Assembly (NCBI GenBank): GCA_963578655.1
Contig: CAUZEB010000047.1
Span: 1 to 11,796 of the forward strand
DNA length: 11,796 bases
Direction: 5' to 3'
Source of the DNA: CAUZEB01 sp963578655
GTDB lineage: Bacteria; Chloroflexota; Dehalococcoidia; Lucifugimonadales; CAUZEB01
Below, piece after piece: positions 5,126 to 11,796 of the stretch. The notes beneath the pieces were generated by a model that saw only the letters and a list, made by a program, of their open reading frames with translations, had not been told where the DNA came from and did not search any database. The position numbers were made by a program, and so were the translations under genes. Numbering within the stretch: the first letter of the stretch is position 1; every line of letters starts with the position of its first letter.

Positions 5126-6496
5126 TTGAAGATCACTGAAGAAGAGGTTGTTGACCGACAGTCAGCTCTAACAATTGAACTCGAAGAAGAAGATTTAAGA
5201 CCGTACCTCGACCGAGGTTACAGGAAGGTTGTCCAACGTACGAGAATCCCGGGTTTTCGTAAAGGCAAGGCACCCCGAAGCATCATAGAATCTTATGTGG
5301 GTCGTGATGGCCTACTCAATGAGGTTCTAGACACAATGCTACCAGAAGTGACAGGATTGGCCATAGAGAAACAAAACTTGGATGCGTCCGGACTGCCTAG
5401 GATCGAACTTCTTGATTTCTCCCCGCTAACATTCAAGGCGATCGTCCCTCTTACACCTCTAATTGATATGGGTCCCTACAGAGAAATCAGAATAGAGGAA
5501 GAGATTAAGGAGATTTCAGATGACGACGTGGCAAATCGTCTACGTCAATTACAAGATACAAGAGCCGCTTGGGAACCAGTAGATAGAGCCGTGAAATTTC
5601 AAGATATGATAACTGCAGAAGTTATAGGTGAAGTAGAGGGACAGAAAATTATAGATGAAAGCAACGCTGTTTTCGTTGTAGATGAAGCAAGTACAAATCC
5701 GTTCCCAGGTTTCTCTCAATTACTTGAGGGATTAATGAAAAATGAACAGGAAGAGTTTGACTTATCTATTCCAGAGGACCATCCCTCAACAGAACTTAGA
5801 GGTAAGACATGTACATTCAACGTCAAGATAGCTGAGATAAAAGAAAAGGTCTTGCCTGAACTAGATGACGAGTTTGCAAAAGAAATAGGTGAGACTTACG
5901 CCAATCTACAAGATCTTTCCAAATCAATCAAAGAAGAGTTAGAAGCTGAATCTACAAAAGAAATGGACCATCAGTATAAGGAAACAATTCTGAATGCATT
6001 GCTAGAACAAGCTAGTATAGATTTACCTCCTCTATTAGTGGAACACGAAATCGACCACCTAATGGGAGAACGGAACAGAATATTGGGACAAGCTAACATA
6101 AGATTAGACGATTACCTGACTTCAATTGGTAAATCCAAAGATGAAATGCTTGAAGACCTAAATACAGAAGCCATGTCACGACTCAACAGGACGTACATTA
6201 TAGGAAAACTTGCTGAACTAGAAAGCTTGGATGTGACCGAAGAGGAAATTAAAGAAAAAATGGATGAGGTTATGCCTAAGAACGAAGGCAAAACGAGCCA
6301 TCTTCAAGATACTGAAAGGGTTAAAAATTCAGTAGTTAGAATGCTTTTAGTAGAGAAAACGATGGATCGACTAGCTTCTATAGGCAAGGGCGAATCGCCA
6401 TCGCCTTCTGAAGCGCAAAACAATTTTGCTGAGGACCTGGATACATCTGACGAAAAAAACAACGAAAGAGGAGATGCTGATTATGGAAAGTCCTAA
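5126..6496 (+). CDS. tig: Trigger factor, ribosome-associated chaperone and peptidyl-prolyl isomerase
   Basis: 456 residues. The TTG start is supported by GGAG (5115-5118) seven bases upstream and by the family-typical MKIT beginning. Trigger factor binds the ribosomal exit tunnel and shields nascent chains. The ribosome-binding domain (1-115) carries the signature GFRKGKAP at 43-50. A diverged FKBP-type domain spans about 155-240, retaining PGFSQLLEGL (194-203) and the LRGK-F-V-I stretch (224-235). The C-terminal chaperone arm begins at VLPELDDEF (242-250) and runs to about 420. A hydrophilic acidic tail (about 421-456) extends past the usual end and overlaps clpP by 14 bases. It is the first gene of the tig-clpP-clpX operon, an order common to many bacteria. 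Whether the FKBP site is still catalytic cannot be told by eye. Confidence 0.95.
   Translation: MKITEEEVVDRQSALTIELEEEDLRPYLDRGYRKVVQRTRIPGFRKGKAPRSIIESYVGRDGLLNEVLDTMLPEVTGLAIEKQNLDASGLPRIELLDFSPLTFKAIVPLTPLIDMGPYREIRIEEEIKEISDDDVANRLRQLQDTRAAWEPVDRAVKFQDMITAEVIGEVEGQKIIDESNAVFVVDEASTNPFPGFSQLLEGLMKNEQEEFDLSIPEDHPSTELRGKTCTFNVKIAEIKEKVLPELDDEFAKEIGETYANLQDLSKSIKEELEAESTKEMDHQYKETILNALLEQASIDLPPLLVEHEIDHLMGERNRILGQANIRLDDYLTSIGKSKDEMLEDLNTEAMSRLNRTYIIGKLAELESLDVTEEEIKEKMDEVMPKNEGKTSHLQDTERVKNSVVRMLLVEKTMDRLASIGKGESPSPSEAQNNFAEDLDTSDEKNNERGDADYGKS
6464..6473 (+). promoter_or_regulatory. Ribosome binding site that decides the clpP start
   Basis: GAAAGAGGAG lies inside the tig reading frame. 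The in-frame ATG at 6474 abuts it and is too close; the ATG at 6483 is nine bases away, a normal distance. The second ATG is therefore chosen, and clpP begins 14 bases before tig ends. Confidence 0.7.
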
Positions 6497-7085
6497 AGAC
6501 ATTATCCCAATGGTGGTGGAAAGCAGTCCGAAAGGAGACAGGGCTTTTGACATCTATTCCCTACTGTTAAAGGAGCGAATCATCTTTCTTGGAACGCCCA
6601 TTGTAGACCACGTAGCAAATGCCATTGTTGCGCAGCTACTATACTTGGACAGAGAAGATCCAGAAAGAGATATCAGTCTTTACATCAACTCACCAGGGGG
6701 AGTGATTAGTGCAGGGCTAGCCATCTATGACACAATGCGATTGATCCGTCCTGATGTTTCTACAATTTGTGTGGGACTGGCAGCCAGTATGGGTACCGTC
6801 TTACTTTGCTCAGGAGCAAAGGGGAAAAGATATGCTTTACCCAATTCCACTATACATATGCATCAACCCATGGGCGGAGCACAGGGCCAGGCGGCGGATA
6901 TTGAAATAGCAGCCAGAGAAATCCTACGGATGCAAGATATAATTCGACAGATCCTTTCTGGTCAAACTGGACAACCGTATGACCGAGTGGCGCGAGACAC
7001 CGACCGTGACTATTATCTAAATGCAGACCAAGCTAAAGATTATGGACTTGTTGACGAAGTGCTAGACTCTTCTACAGAAAATTAA
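6483..7085 (+). CDS. clpP: ATP-dependent Clp protease proteolytic subunit ClpP
   Basis: 200 residues from the ATG at 6483, a normal ClpP length. ClpP forms a double heptameric ring that degrades proteins unfolded by ClpX or ClpA/C. The serine triad is visible: S102 in GLAASMG, H127 in MHQPMGG and D176 in TDRDYYLNA. INSPGG (68-73) supplies the oxyanion and substrate-strand region. The first residues, through about P9, would be the processed or axial-loop segment. The start overlaps the end of tig by 14 bases, so translation is likely coupled, and clpX follows after 59 bases. This is the standard housekeeping ClpP by context; no second clpP is in view. Confidence 0.97.
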   Translation: MESPKDIIPMVVESSPKGDRAFDIYSLLLKERIIFLGTPIVDHVANAIVAQLLYLDREDPERDISLYINSPGGVISAGLAIYDTMRLIRPDVSTICVGLAASMGTVLLCSGAKGKRYALPNSTIHMHQPMGGAQGQAADIEIAAREILRMQDIIRQILSGQTGQPYDRVARDTDRDYYLNADQAKDYGLVDEVLDSSTEN

Positions 7086-7144
7086 AATACTCTAAAGCAG
7101 CGTAACCACCATATAATAACTCACTAAGGAACAGTCGTATCAAG

Positions 7145-8428
7145 ATGGATAACCGTTCAGACTTTCAATGCTCATTTTGCAGCAAGGCACAAGTACAAGT
7201 GAAAAGGCTCATTGCAGGACCGGATAGAGTGTTCATATGCGATGAGTGTGTCACATTGTGCTCCCAGATAATATCTGATGAAAATCCAGAGAATTCAGAT
7301 GATTCGGCATCCCTCCTGATAGAGGAATTAAACCCTAAATGGATTCACGAAAAACTAAATGAGTATGTTGTAGGGCAGGAGCAGGCCAAAAAGGTTCTAA
7401 GTGTTGCTGTCTATAACCATTATAAACGAGTAGGCTCGGAGCAAAAAGACGAGAATATAGAACTCCAAAAAGCTAATGTATTGATGCTAGGGCCTTCAGG
7501 CTCAGGTAAAACGCACTTGGCCCAAACATTGGCAAGAGTGCTTAAGGTCCCATTTGCTATTGCTGACGCTACATCATTAACAGAGGCTGGTTACGTCGGA
7601 GAAGACGTGGAGAATATTCTGTTACGTCTCATACAGGCCGCTGATTATGACGTAAATAAAGCTGAACAAGGGATTATATATATAGATGAAATAGATAAGA
7701 TTGCTCGTAAAAACCCTAATCCATCCATAACTAGGGATGTCTCAGGAGAAGGGGTGCAACAAGCACTTCTAAAAATCATTGAAGGCTGTGTAGCCAATGT
7801 GCCTCCACAGGGAGGTAGAAAACACCCTCACCAGGAATTCTTGCAAATAAAGACAGATAACATTTTATTCATGTGTGGAGGTGCATTTGAAGGCATTGAC
7901 GATCTGATAGAACGCAGAGTTTTCAAAGATAAACAAACGATCGGGTTCAAATCCAGTGCTTTGACAAGCGAAGGGCCATATGTAGATGATGATGTTATAC
8001 AGTTCGTCAATTCAGACGATCTTTTAGACTACGGATTTATCCCAGAATTCATTGGCCGATTACCTATAGTAGTTAGTCTGAGTCACCTTAACAAAGAGGC
8101 ACTTGTAGATGTTTTGACACAACCCAAAAACGCATTTGTAAAACAATACCAATGCTTATTTGACATGGATGGGGTTGATCTACGTTTCACTGAAGACGCA
8201 CTTGAAAGAGCTGCCGAACTTGCTCTTGAGAGAAAAACAGGAGCAAGAGGCCTGCGTTCTGTTTTGGAACACACACTTCTGGAAGTTATGTATGAATTAC
8301 CAAGTATGAACAATATAAATAAATGTATCATAAATGCGGATAGTATTGGTGGGAAAGAACCGCCGCTAATATTGGATATAGATGGTAACACCATACCCAT
8401 ACAATCCAGAGAACCAAAATCTGCCTAG
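7145..8428 (+). CDS. clpX: ATP-dependent Clp protease ATP-binding subunit ClpX
   Basis: 427 residues, full length. This AAA+ unfoldase forms a hexamer that recognises tagged substrates and threads them into ClpP. The N-terminal zinc-binding domain has C9, C12, C32 and C35. Walker A is GPSGSGKT (116-123) and Walker B is IIYIDEID (177-184). The pore-1 loop is GYVG (149-152) and the RKH pore loop is 225-227. The IGF loop that docks on ClpP is at 266-268, the arginine finger is in FIGRLP (302-307), and sensor 2 is GARGLRS (366-372). All key elements are intact. Its upstream gap holds a TATAAT (7112-7117) without a good -35, so it probably depends on the operon promoter. The ribosome site is weak: AAGGA (7126-7130) is 14 bases from the ATG. 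Confidence 0.97.
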   Translation: MDNRSDFQCSFCSKAQVQVKRLIAGPDRVFICDECVTLCSQIISDENPENSDDSASLLIEELNPKWIHEKLNEYVVGQEQAKKVLSVAVYNHYKRVGSEQKDENIELQKANVLMLGPSGSGKTHLAQTLARVLKVPFAIADATSLTEAGYVGEDVENILLRLIQAADYDVNKAEQGIIYIDEIDKIARKNPNPSITRDVSGEGVQQALLKIIEGCVANVPPQGGRKHPHQEFLQIKTDNILFMCGGAFEGIDDLIERRVFKDKQTIGFKSSALTSEGPYVDDDVIQFVNSDDLLDYGFIPEFIGRLPIVVSLSHLNKEALVDVLTQPKNAFVKQYQCLFDMDGVDLRFTEDALERAAELALERKTGARGLRSVLEHTLLEVMYELPSMNNINKCIINADSIGGKEPPLILDIDGNTIPIQSREPKSA

Positions 8429-8511
8429 AACCTCCATATCAAAGTCTTTCGAAAACATTTTGATTGAATTTACACTCTAACCAGGCCGGCTTCCACGTTT
8501 ATTAAGCTAAG

Positions 8512-9486
8512 TTACTGGTTGTCTCCTATACTAATTAGTAGTTCTATTGCTTTCCGTCTTTCGCCCTGGTCCAAAGGCATCAGTAGAGACGTTTTTATGG
8601 CGTCTAAGGCACCTATATTATCGCCTATATTGAACAGAATTAGCGCGCGCATATAGTATGCTCTACCAATCCCAGGCTCACCTTGTATTACCTTGTCAAT
8701 TTCAATCAAGGCTAATTCATACTGATTCGAATCCAGGTACTTTTCTACTTTCTTTAGCCCAATGTAAGGTAGAGCTGCTTCAGAGTAATTGTGCTTTCCT
8801 ATTAATGTACCCAAAATTAGAGTTAATATCAAAATAACGGAAGACATCGTACGAATTAGATTCAAATTAAGTGTTATCTTATTCCAGCTTAAAATTGCCT
8901 GATAAGAGTGAATTAAGGCAAATCCAGACAGTGTTCCTCCTATAAATCCCCCTATGTGAGCCCAATTATCTATTCCAGGGGTAGTAAATCCAATGAATAA
9001 GTTTATTGCGCCAATTATTAATATTCCCACCAAGGTTTGACGGGCGTATTTCCCCAATAGCCTATAATTAACAGTGTAATATGATACAAGTGACCCTAGA
9101 ACCCCAAAAATGGCTCCACTGGCCCCGGCGCCTATTGAACCAGTGTTGAACATGAAACTCAAAACGCTGCCTGACAGTCCAGAAGTAACATAAATGGATA
9201 TAAACCTCAGGCGTCCAAATACCCCCTCCACTATGCGTCCAAATATTAGCAAGCTAATACCATTAAAAAATAGGTGCATAAGCCCTACATGAAGGAAAGT
9301 AGATGTAAAAAAGCGCCAATATTCACCTGAAGCGACATAGGGTCCGAAAAGAGCACCGAACTGTAATAGGGTATGTCCATCCCCAGAATTTCCCATAATT
9401 TCCATCAACAGCCAAACTAGAATATATGTCCCCAATAACATATATGTAACATCCGGACGTCTGTTGATTTCTGGTAATTGAAACAA
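8512..9486 (-). CDS. Rhomboid family intramembrane serine protease with C-terminal helical-repeat tail
   Basis: 324 residues. The TTG start is supported by GGAG (complement of 9496-9499) nine bases upstream. Rhomboids cut transmembrane helices of other proteins within the bilayer. The six-helix core spans about 14-195. The catalytic dyad is S123 in GAGASGAIFG and H177 in NWAHIGGFIGG. H71 and N75 in HLFFN form the oxyanion region, and WRFFTSTFLH (57-66) is the family L1 signature. An extra hydrophobic helix (about 214-231) is followed by a soluble C-terminal part (about 238-322). That tail, with EKYLDSNQYELALIEIDKVI and AYYMRALILFNIGD, has the helix-turn-helix rhythm of tetratricopeptide repeats. 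It would probably face the cytoplasm and could hold a partner or substrate. The gene converges on clpX and is followed, in its own direction, by no other gene in this cluster. Substrate unknown. Confidence 0.9.
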   Translation of the reverse strand: MFQLPEINRRPDVTYMLLGTYILVWLLMEIMGNSGDGHTLLQFGALFGPYVASGEYWRFFTSTFLHVGLMHLFFNGISLLIFGRIVEGVFGRLRFISIYVTSGLSGSVLSFMFNTGSIGAGASGAIFGVLGSLVSYYTVNYRLLGKYARQTLVGILIIGAINLFIGFTTPGIDNWAHIGGFIGGTLSGFALIHSYQAILSWNKITLNLNLIRTMSSVILILTLILGTLIGKHNYSEAALPYIGLKKVEKYLDSNQYELALIEIDKVIQGEPGIGRAYYMRALILFNIGDNIGALDAIKTSLLMPLDQGERRKAIELLISIGDNQ

Positions 9487-9672
9487 CTAGGTCATCTCCA
9501 ATAACTCAAACTAGCCAAACAAAGAACAAGTCCATTCTCCTGATTACGAGATTACCCTTATAACTAAAATGGCTATCCTTCTTCCCAGACAGACATATTT
9601 GCCTCGACGGAAGGTGCCTTGCTCCATAAGACGTTAGTTTCTAACTGTACTGTTTCATTCCTTAGAAAGCTC

Positions 9673-10986
9673 TCAAATAATGTCGCACAACATCATATCT
9701 TCAAAGGTTTCTCTACGCCTGATTAAATCGGAATGACCGTCTTTTACCATAATGATAGCCGGTTTAGGATTAAGATTATAATTACTAGCCATAGATGGAG
9801 CATAAGCCCCTGATGCAGGTATAGCTACAAGATCTCCTGGTCCCATAAATGGCATATTTACGTCTTTAACCAGAATATCTCCTGATTCGCAGAATTTCCC
9901 TGCCAAAGTAACCAATTCGGTGGGTTCCTCCATCATCTTGTTTGCTGAAACCGCTTCGTAAAGAGATTCGTACAATGCAGGACGGATGTTATCTCCCATA
10001 CCACCATCGACTGATACATACTTCCTGATACTGGGTATATTTTTAGTGGCACCAACTGTATAAATAGCTACACCAGCTCTCCCTATTAGCGAGCGACCTG
10101 GCTCAATAATTAGTTTGGGGATACCAAACCCCAACTCTGTACTGCGTTTCAACAGTGTCGTGCTAATCACTTCGGCGTAGTCCGCTATCGCTGGGGGTAG
10201 TTCGTCTCTTACATATCCAATGGCGAAACCTCCGCCAGGGCTAAATTCAAGAAGATTTAATCCTTCATCCTTAAATTGCGCTAAATAAGTTAAGACCGTG
10301 TCTATGGCAATGGCGTATGGCTCCAACTCGAATATAGGGGAACCTAAATGGAAATGGATCCCGGTCAAATTCAGGTTTTTAGTCTTTAGTGCCTTACGAA
10401 TTGCCATACTTGCATCACCTGTTTGGATAGAGAATCCAAATTTGCTGTCAAGAATTCCTGTCGTTGTATAAGAATGAGTGTGGGGATCAACACTAGGTGA
10501 TAGACGAAGCATTATATTCTGGACTAAGTTCTTTTTGAAAGCTATATTGCTTAATAAATCCAATTCATAAAAACTGTCAACGACTATGGTTTTAACACCA
10601 TAATCTAACGCCATTTCCAATTCTTCAGGAGATTTGTTGTTACCGTGGAAATATATGTCATCTGGATTGAAGCTCACTCTCTTGGCAACAGCGAGTTCCC
10701 CACCAGACACGACATCTAGGCCTAGTCCTTCCCTACCCATAAGAGATGCTAATACCGGATTAATGAAGGCTTTACAAGCATAAACTACTTTCACATTTCT
10801 ATATCGAGTTCCAAATTCGTTGACGAATTGACTACACATTCGCTGAATTGTATCTTCATCAAAAATGTATAGAGGTGTCTTATATTTCGAAACAAGGTCA
10901 ACCACATCGCAACCACCTATAGAAAGATGGCCAGATTCATTTATGTCAGTATTGAATGGAAAGAGATCTCTGTTTGAAAACTTCAC
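9673..10986 (-). CDS. lysA: Diaminopimelate decarboxylase
   Basis: 437 residues with a GTG start. The enzyme decarboxylates meso-diaminopimelate to L-lysine, the last step of the DAP pathway, using pyridoxal phosphate in the cytoplasm. It has the fold III alanine-racemase-like barrel with the PLP lysine K72 in YACKAF. HFHLGS (211-216), the phosphate-binding FSPGGGF (248-254) and EPGRSLIG (295-302) are present. The C-terminal beta domain carries the active-site CESGD (366-370) and GAYAPSMASNYN (393-404). Length is typical for LysA, and CESGD favours it over ornithine or arginine decarboxylases. The MBL-fold gene ends at the base before this start. The ribosome site GAGGTG lies inside that gene, six bases upstream. 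No dap gene is adjacent. An upstream aspartokinase or dap operon may lie elsewhere. Confidence 0.95.
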   Translation of the reverse strand: MKFSNRDLFPFNTDINESGHLSIGGCDVVDLVSKYKTPLYIFDEDTIQRMCSQFVNEFGTRYRNVKVVYACKAFINPVLASLMGREGLGLDVVSGGELAVAKRVSFNPDDIYFHGNNKSPEELEMALDYGVKTIVVDSFYELDLLSNIAFKKNLVQNIMLRLSPSVDPHTHSYTTTGILDSKFGFSIQTGDASMAIRKALKTKNLNLTGIHFHLGSPIFELEPYAIAIDTVLTYLAQFKDEGLNLLEFSPGGGFAIGYVRDELPPAIADYAEVISTTLLKRSTELGFGIPKLIIEPGRSLIGRAGVAIYTVGATKNIPSIRKYVSVDGGMGDNIRPALYESLYEAVSANKMMEEPTELVTLAGKFCESGDILVKDVNMPFMGPGDLVAIPASGAYAPSMASNYNLNPKPAIIMVKDGHSDLIRRRETFEDMMLCDII

Positions 10987-11796
10987 TTAATGCACCTCAT
11001 ACGCTTTCTTGTTTCTAAATACTTTATCATCTGATATCAGTTTGTTTAAATGGCATATTATTTGCCCTTTTGCCGAGTCATGTAATCTCGAATCAAGACC
11101 AGGATACATCGCTCGAAATAATAAGACTACTGAATTATTACCCTTCAGTATCAAATTCATTATTTGGGATTCTCTAGCTAACCTATGATCGATGAGGGTC
11201 TTAATCCAGTAATTTGTATTAGTTATAGGAGGCCCGTGGCCCGGTCCTATTAAGAGGCTGTCATACTCTTTAAGTTTCACTAAGGATCTAATATACAAAC
11301 CCATATCGCCTTGATCAGGGTCTATTGCAGTGGTGCTCTTTCCAAGAATGGTGTCGCCCGTAAATAAGATTCTAGCTTCCTTATGGAATATAGATATGCT
11401 ACCCATAGTATGGCCTGGACTAAAAACAAACTCCAATGTCGCTCCACCTAAATCAAGAGTGTCTGATTCCTCAATCTCAACTTCTACGATAATCTCATGC
11501 TGACTTGATTCAATAGCTTCCTTTTCAATAGATGATGAAATTATTTGAGCACCGCTATAATTGTACAGTTCTCTAGCACCACCAATGTGATCCGAGTGCA
11601 TATGGGTCAATATTATTGCAATAACTTTAGGATTACCCAGGATTTTTAATTGATTTCTATATGTTTCTATCTCTAATGCTTTACCATATCCCGTATCGAT
11701 AAAAGCTACACCTTCACTGCCTGCTACTATGAATACATTAGGGTCTGGTGAAAACAATCCTATATTCTCCCCTTGTCCTGAGGTAAGCTGATAAAC
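10987..11796 (-). CDS. LACTB2-like metallo-beta-lactamase-fold hydrolase (probably 5' truncated by the window edge)
   Basis: The frame stays open to the right edge, so at least 256 and probably 269 or more residues are coded. Counting from the TTG at 11757, the metal ligands are H52, H54, D56 and H57 (THMHSDHIGG), H116 (SPGHTMGS), D135 (FTGDT) and H174 (GPGHGPP): a complete binuclear zinc site. The C-terminal region with LIDHRLARESQIM (188-200) and a winged-helix-like end matches the LACTB2 group, in which human LACTB2 is an endoribonuclease; bacterial members are mostly uncharacterised hydrolases. The 13 codons upstream of the TTG read YQLTSGQGENIG-like sequence that suits an MBL N terminus, so the true start probably lies outside. 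However, GGGGAG nine bases before the TTG could make it a start. It abuts lysA with no gap. Confidence 0.85.
   Translation of the reverse strand, partial: VYQLTSGQGENIGLFSPDPNVFIVAGSEGVAFIDTGYGKALEIETYRNQLKILGNPKVIAIILTHMHSDHIGGARELYNYSGAQIISSSIEKEAIESSQHEIIVEVEIEESDTLDLGGATLEFVFSPGHTMGSISIFHKEARILFTGDTILGKSTTAIDPDQGDMGLYIRSLVKLKEYDSLLIGPGHGPPITNTNYWIKTLIDHRLARESQIMNLILKGNNSVVLLFRAMYPGLDSRLHDSAKGQIICHLNKLISDDKVFRNKKAYEVH
10993..10998 (-). promoter_or_regulatory. lysA ribosome binding site within the MBL-fold gene
   Basis: GAGGTG (complement of 10993-10998) lies six bases before the lysA GTG and inside the last codons of the upstream gene, whose TAA immediately precedes the GTG. This supports the GTG start and translational coupling. 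Confidence 0.75.

Noticed and set aside
6426..6482. N-terminal extension of clpP starting at TTG 6426 or ATG 6474
   Set aside because: Both would add residues not expected for ClpP; the ribosome site at 6464-6473 is downstream of the TTG and abuts the ATG at 6474, and it fits only the ATG at 6483.
8438..8464. AT-rich hairpin between clpX and the rhomboid gene (ATCAAA with TTTGAT, interrupted inner stem)
   Set aside because: The stem is AT-rich with bulges and lacks a T tract on either strand, so I do not call it a terminator.
9506..9535. Possible nine-codon leader peptide on the minus strand upstream of the rhomboid gene
   Set aside because: AGGAG is only one base from its ATG, too close for efficient initiation, and there is no attenuator-like structure after it.
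9633..9645. GTTAG-TTT-CTAAC hairpin downstream of lysA
   Set aside because: Only five pairs, low GC and no following T run on the minus strand; too weak for an intrinsic terminator.
1..11796. tRNA, rRNA, CRISPR, transposase, prophage or defence genes
   Set aside because: No tRNA-like T-loop in the spacers, no regular repeat-spacer array, and every sizeable frame is explained by a housekeeping or metabolic gene or its shadow.

Overview
The window is about 11.8 kb of AT-rich bacterial chromosome (roughly 40% GC by eye) carrying ten protein genes, mostly housekeeping and anabolic. I see no insertion sequence, phage gene, CRISPR array, tRNA or rRNA. Standard codons, Shine-Dalgarno starts, frequent GTG/TTG starts and general protein resemblance suggest a free-living bacterium. 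The CcdA type with an NPCGFAMLP motif, the small EKYWRG membrane protein and the rhomboid with a repeat tail remind me of Chloroflexota (Dehalococcoidia/SAR202-like). That placement is an inference; no marker gene here settles it.

Layout. Positions 1-330 are non-coding with an imperfect palindrome. A fumarylacetoacetate-hydrolase-family enzyme (331-1098, +) converges on a CcdA-type membrane thiol-disulfide transporter (1126-2031, -). A 450-bp divergent spacer (2032-2482) follows. It holds a candidate structured RNA: a 10-bp long-range pairing that competes with an upstream hairpin, ending in an intrinsic terminator. Downstream is a ferredoxin-type siroheme nitrite/sulfite reductase (2483-4243, +), converging on a small two-helix membrane protein (4304-4666, -). 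A second divergent spacer (4667-5125) carries short direct repeats, two possible promoters and a palindrome ahead of the trigger factor-clpP-clpX operon (5126-8428, +). Converging on that operon are three minus-strand genes: a rhomboid protease with a C-terminal repeat tail (8512-9486), diaminopimelate decarboxylase lysA (9673-10986), and a LACTB2-like metallo-beta-lactamase-fold hydrolase (10987 to the right edge, probably cut by it).

How the genes work together. tig-clpP-clpX is the conserved protein quality-control module: trigger factor meets nascent chains, ClpX unfolds tagged proteins and ClpP degrades them. The tig/clpP overlap implies translational coupling. The MBL hydrolase and lysA abut with no gap, so they are probably co-transcribed, although their functions have no obvious link. 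The siroheme reductase supplies reduced sulfur or nitrogen. CcdA moves reducing equivalents across the membrane. The FAH-family enzyme stands alone without a recognisable catabolic operon.

The items most worth a second look are the candidate RNA at about 2161-2427, the duplicated cysteine set in the siroheme reductase, and the palindrome between the tig promoters. I did not find a clearly novel multi-gene system.
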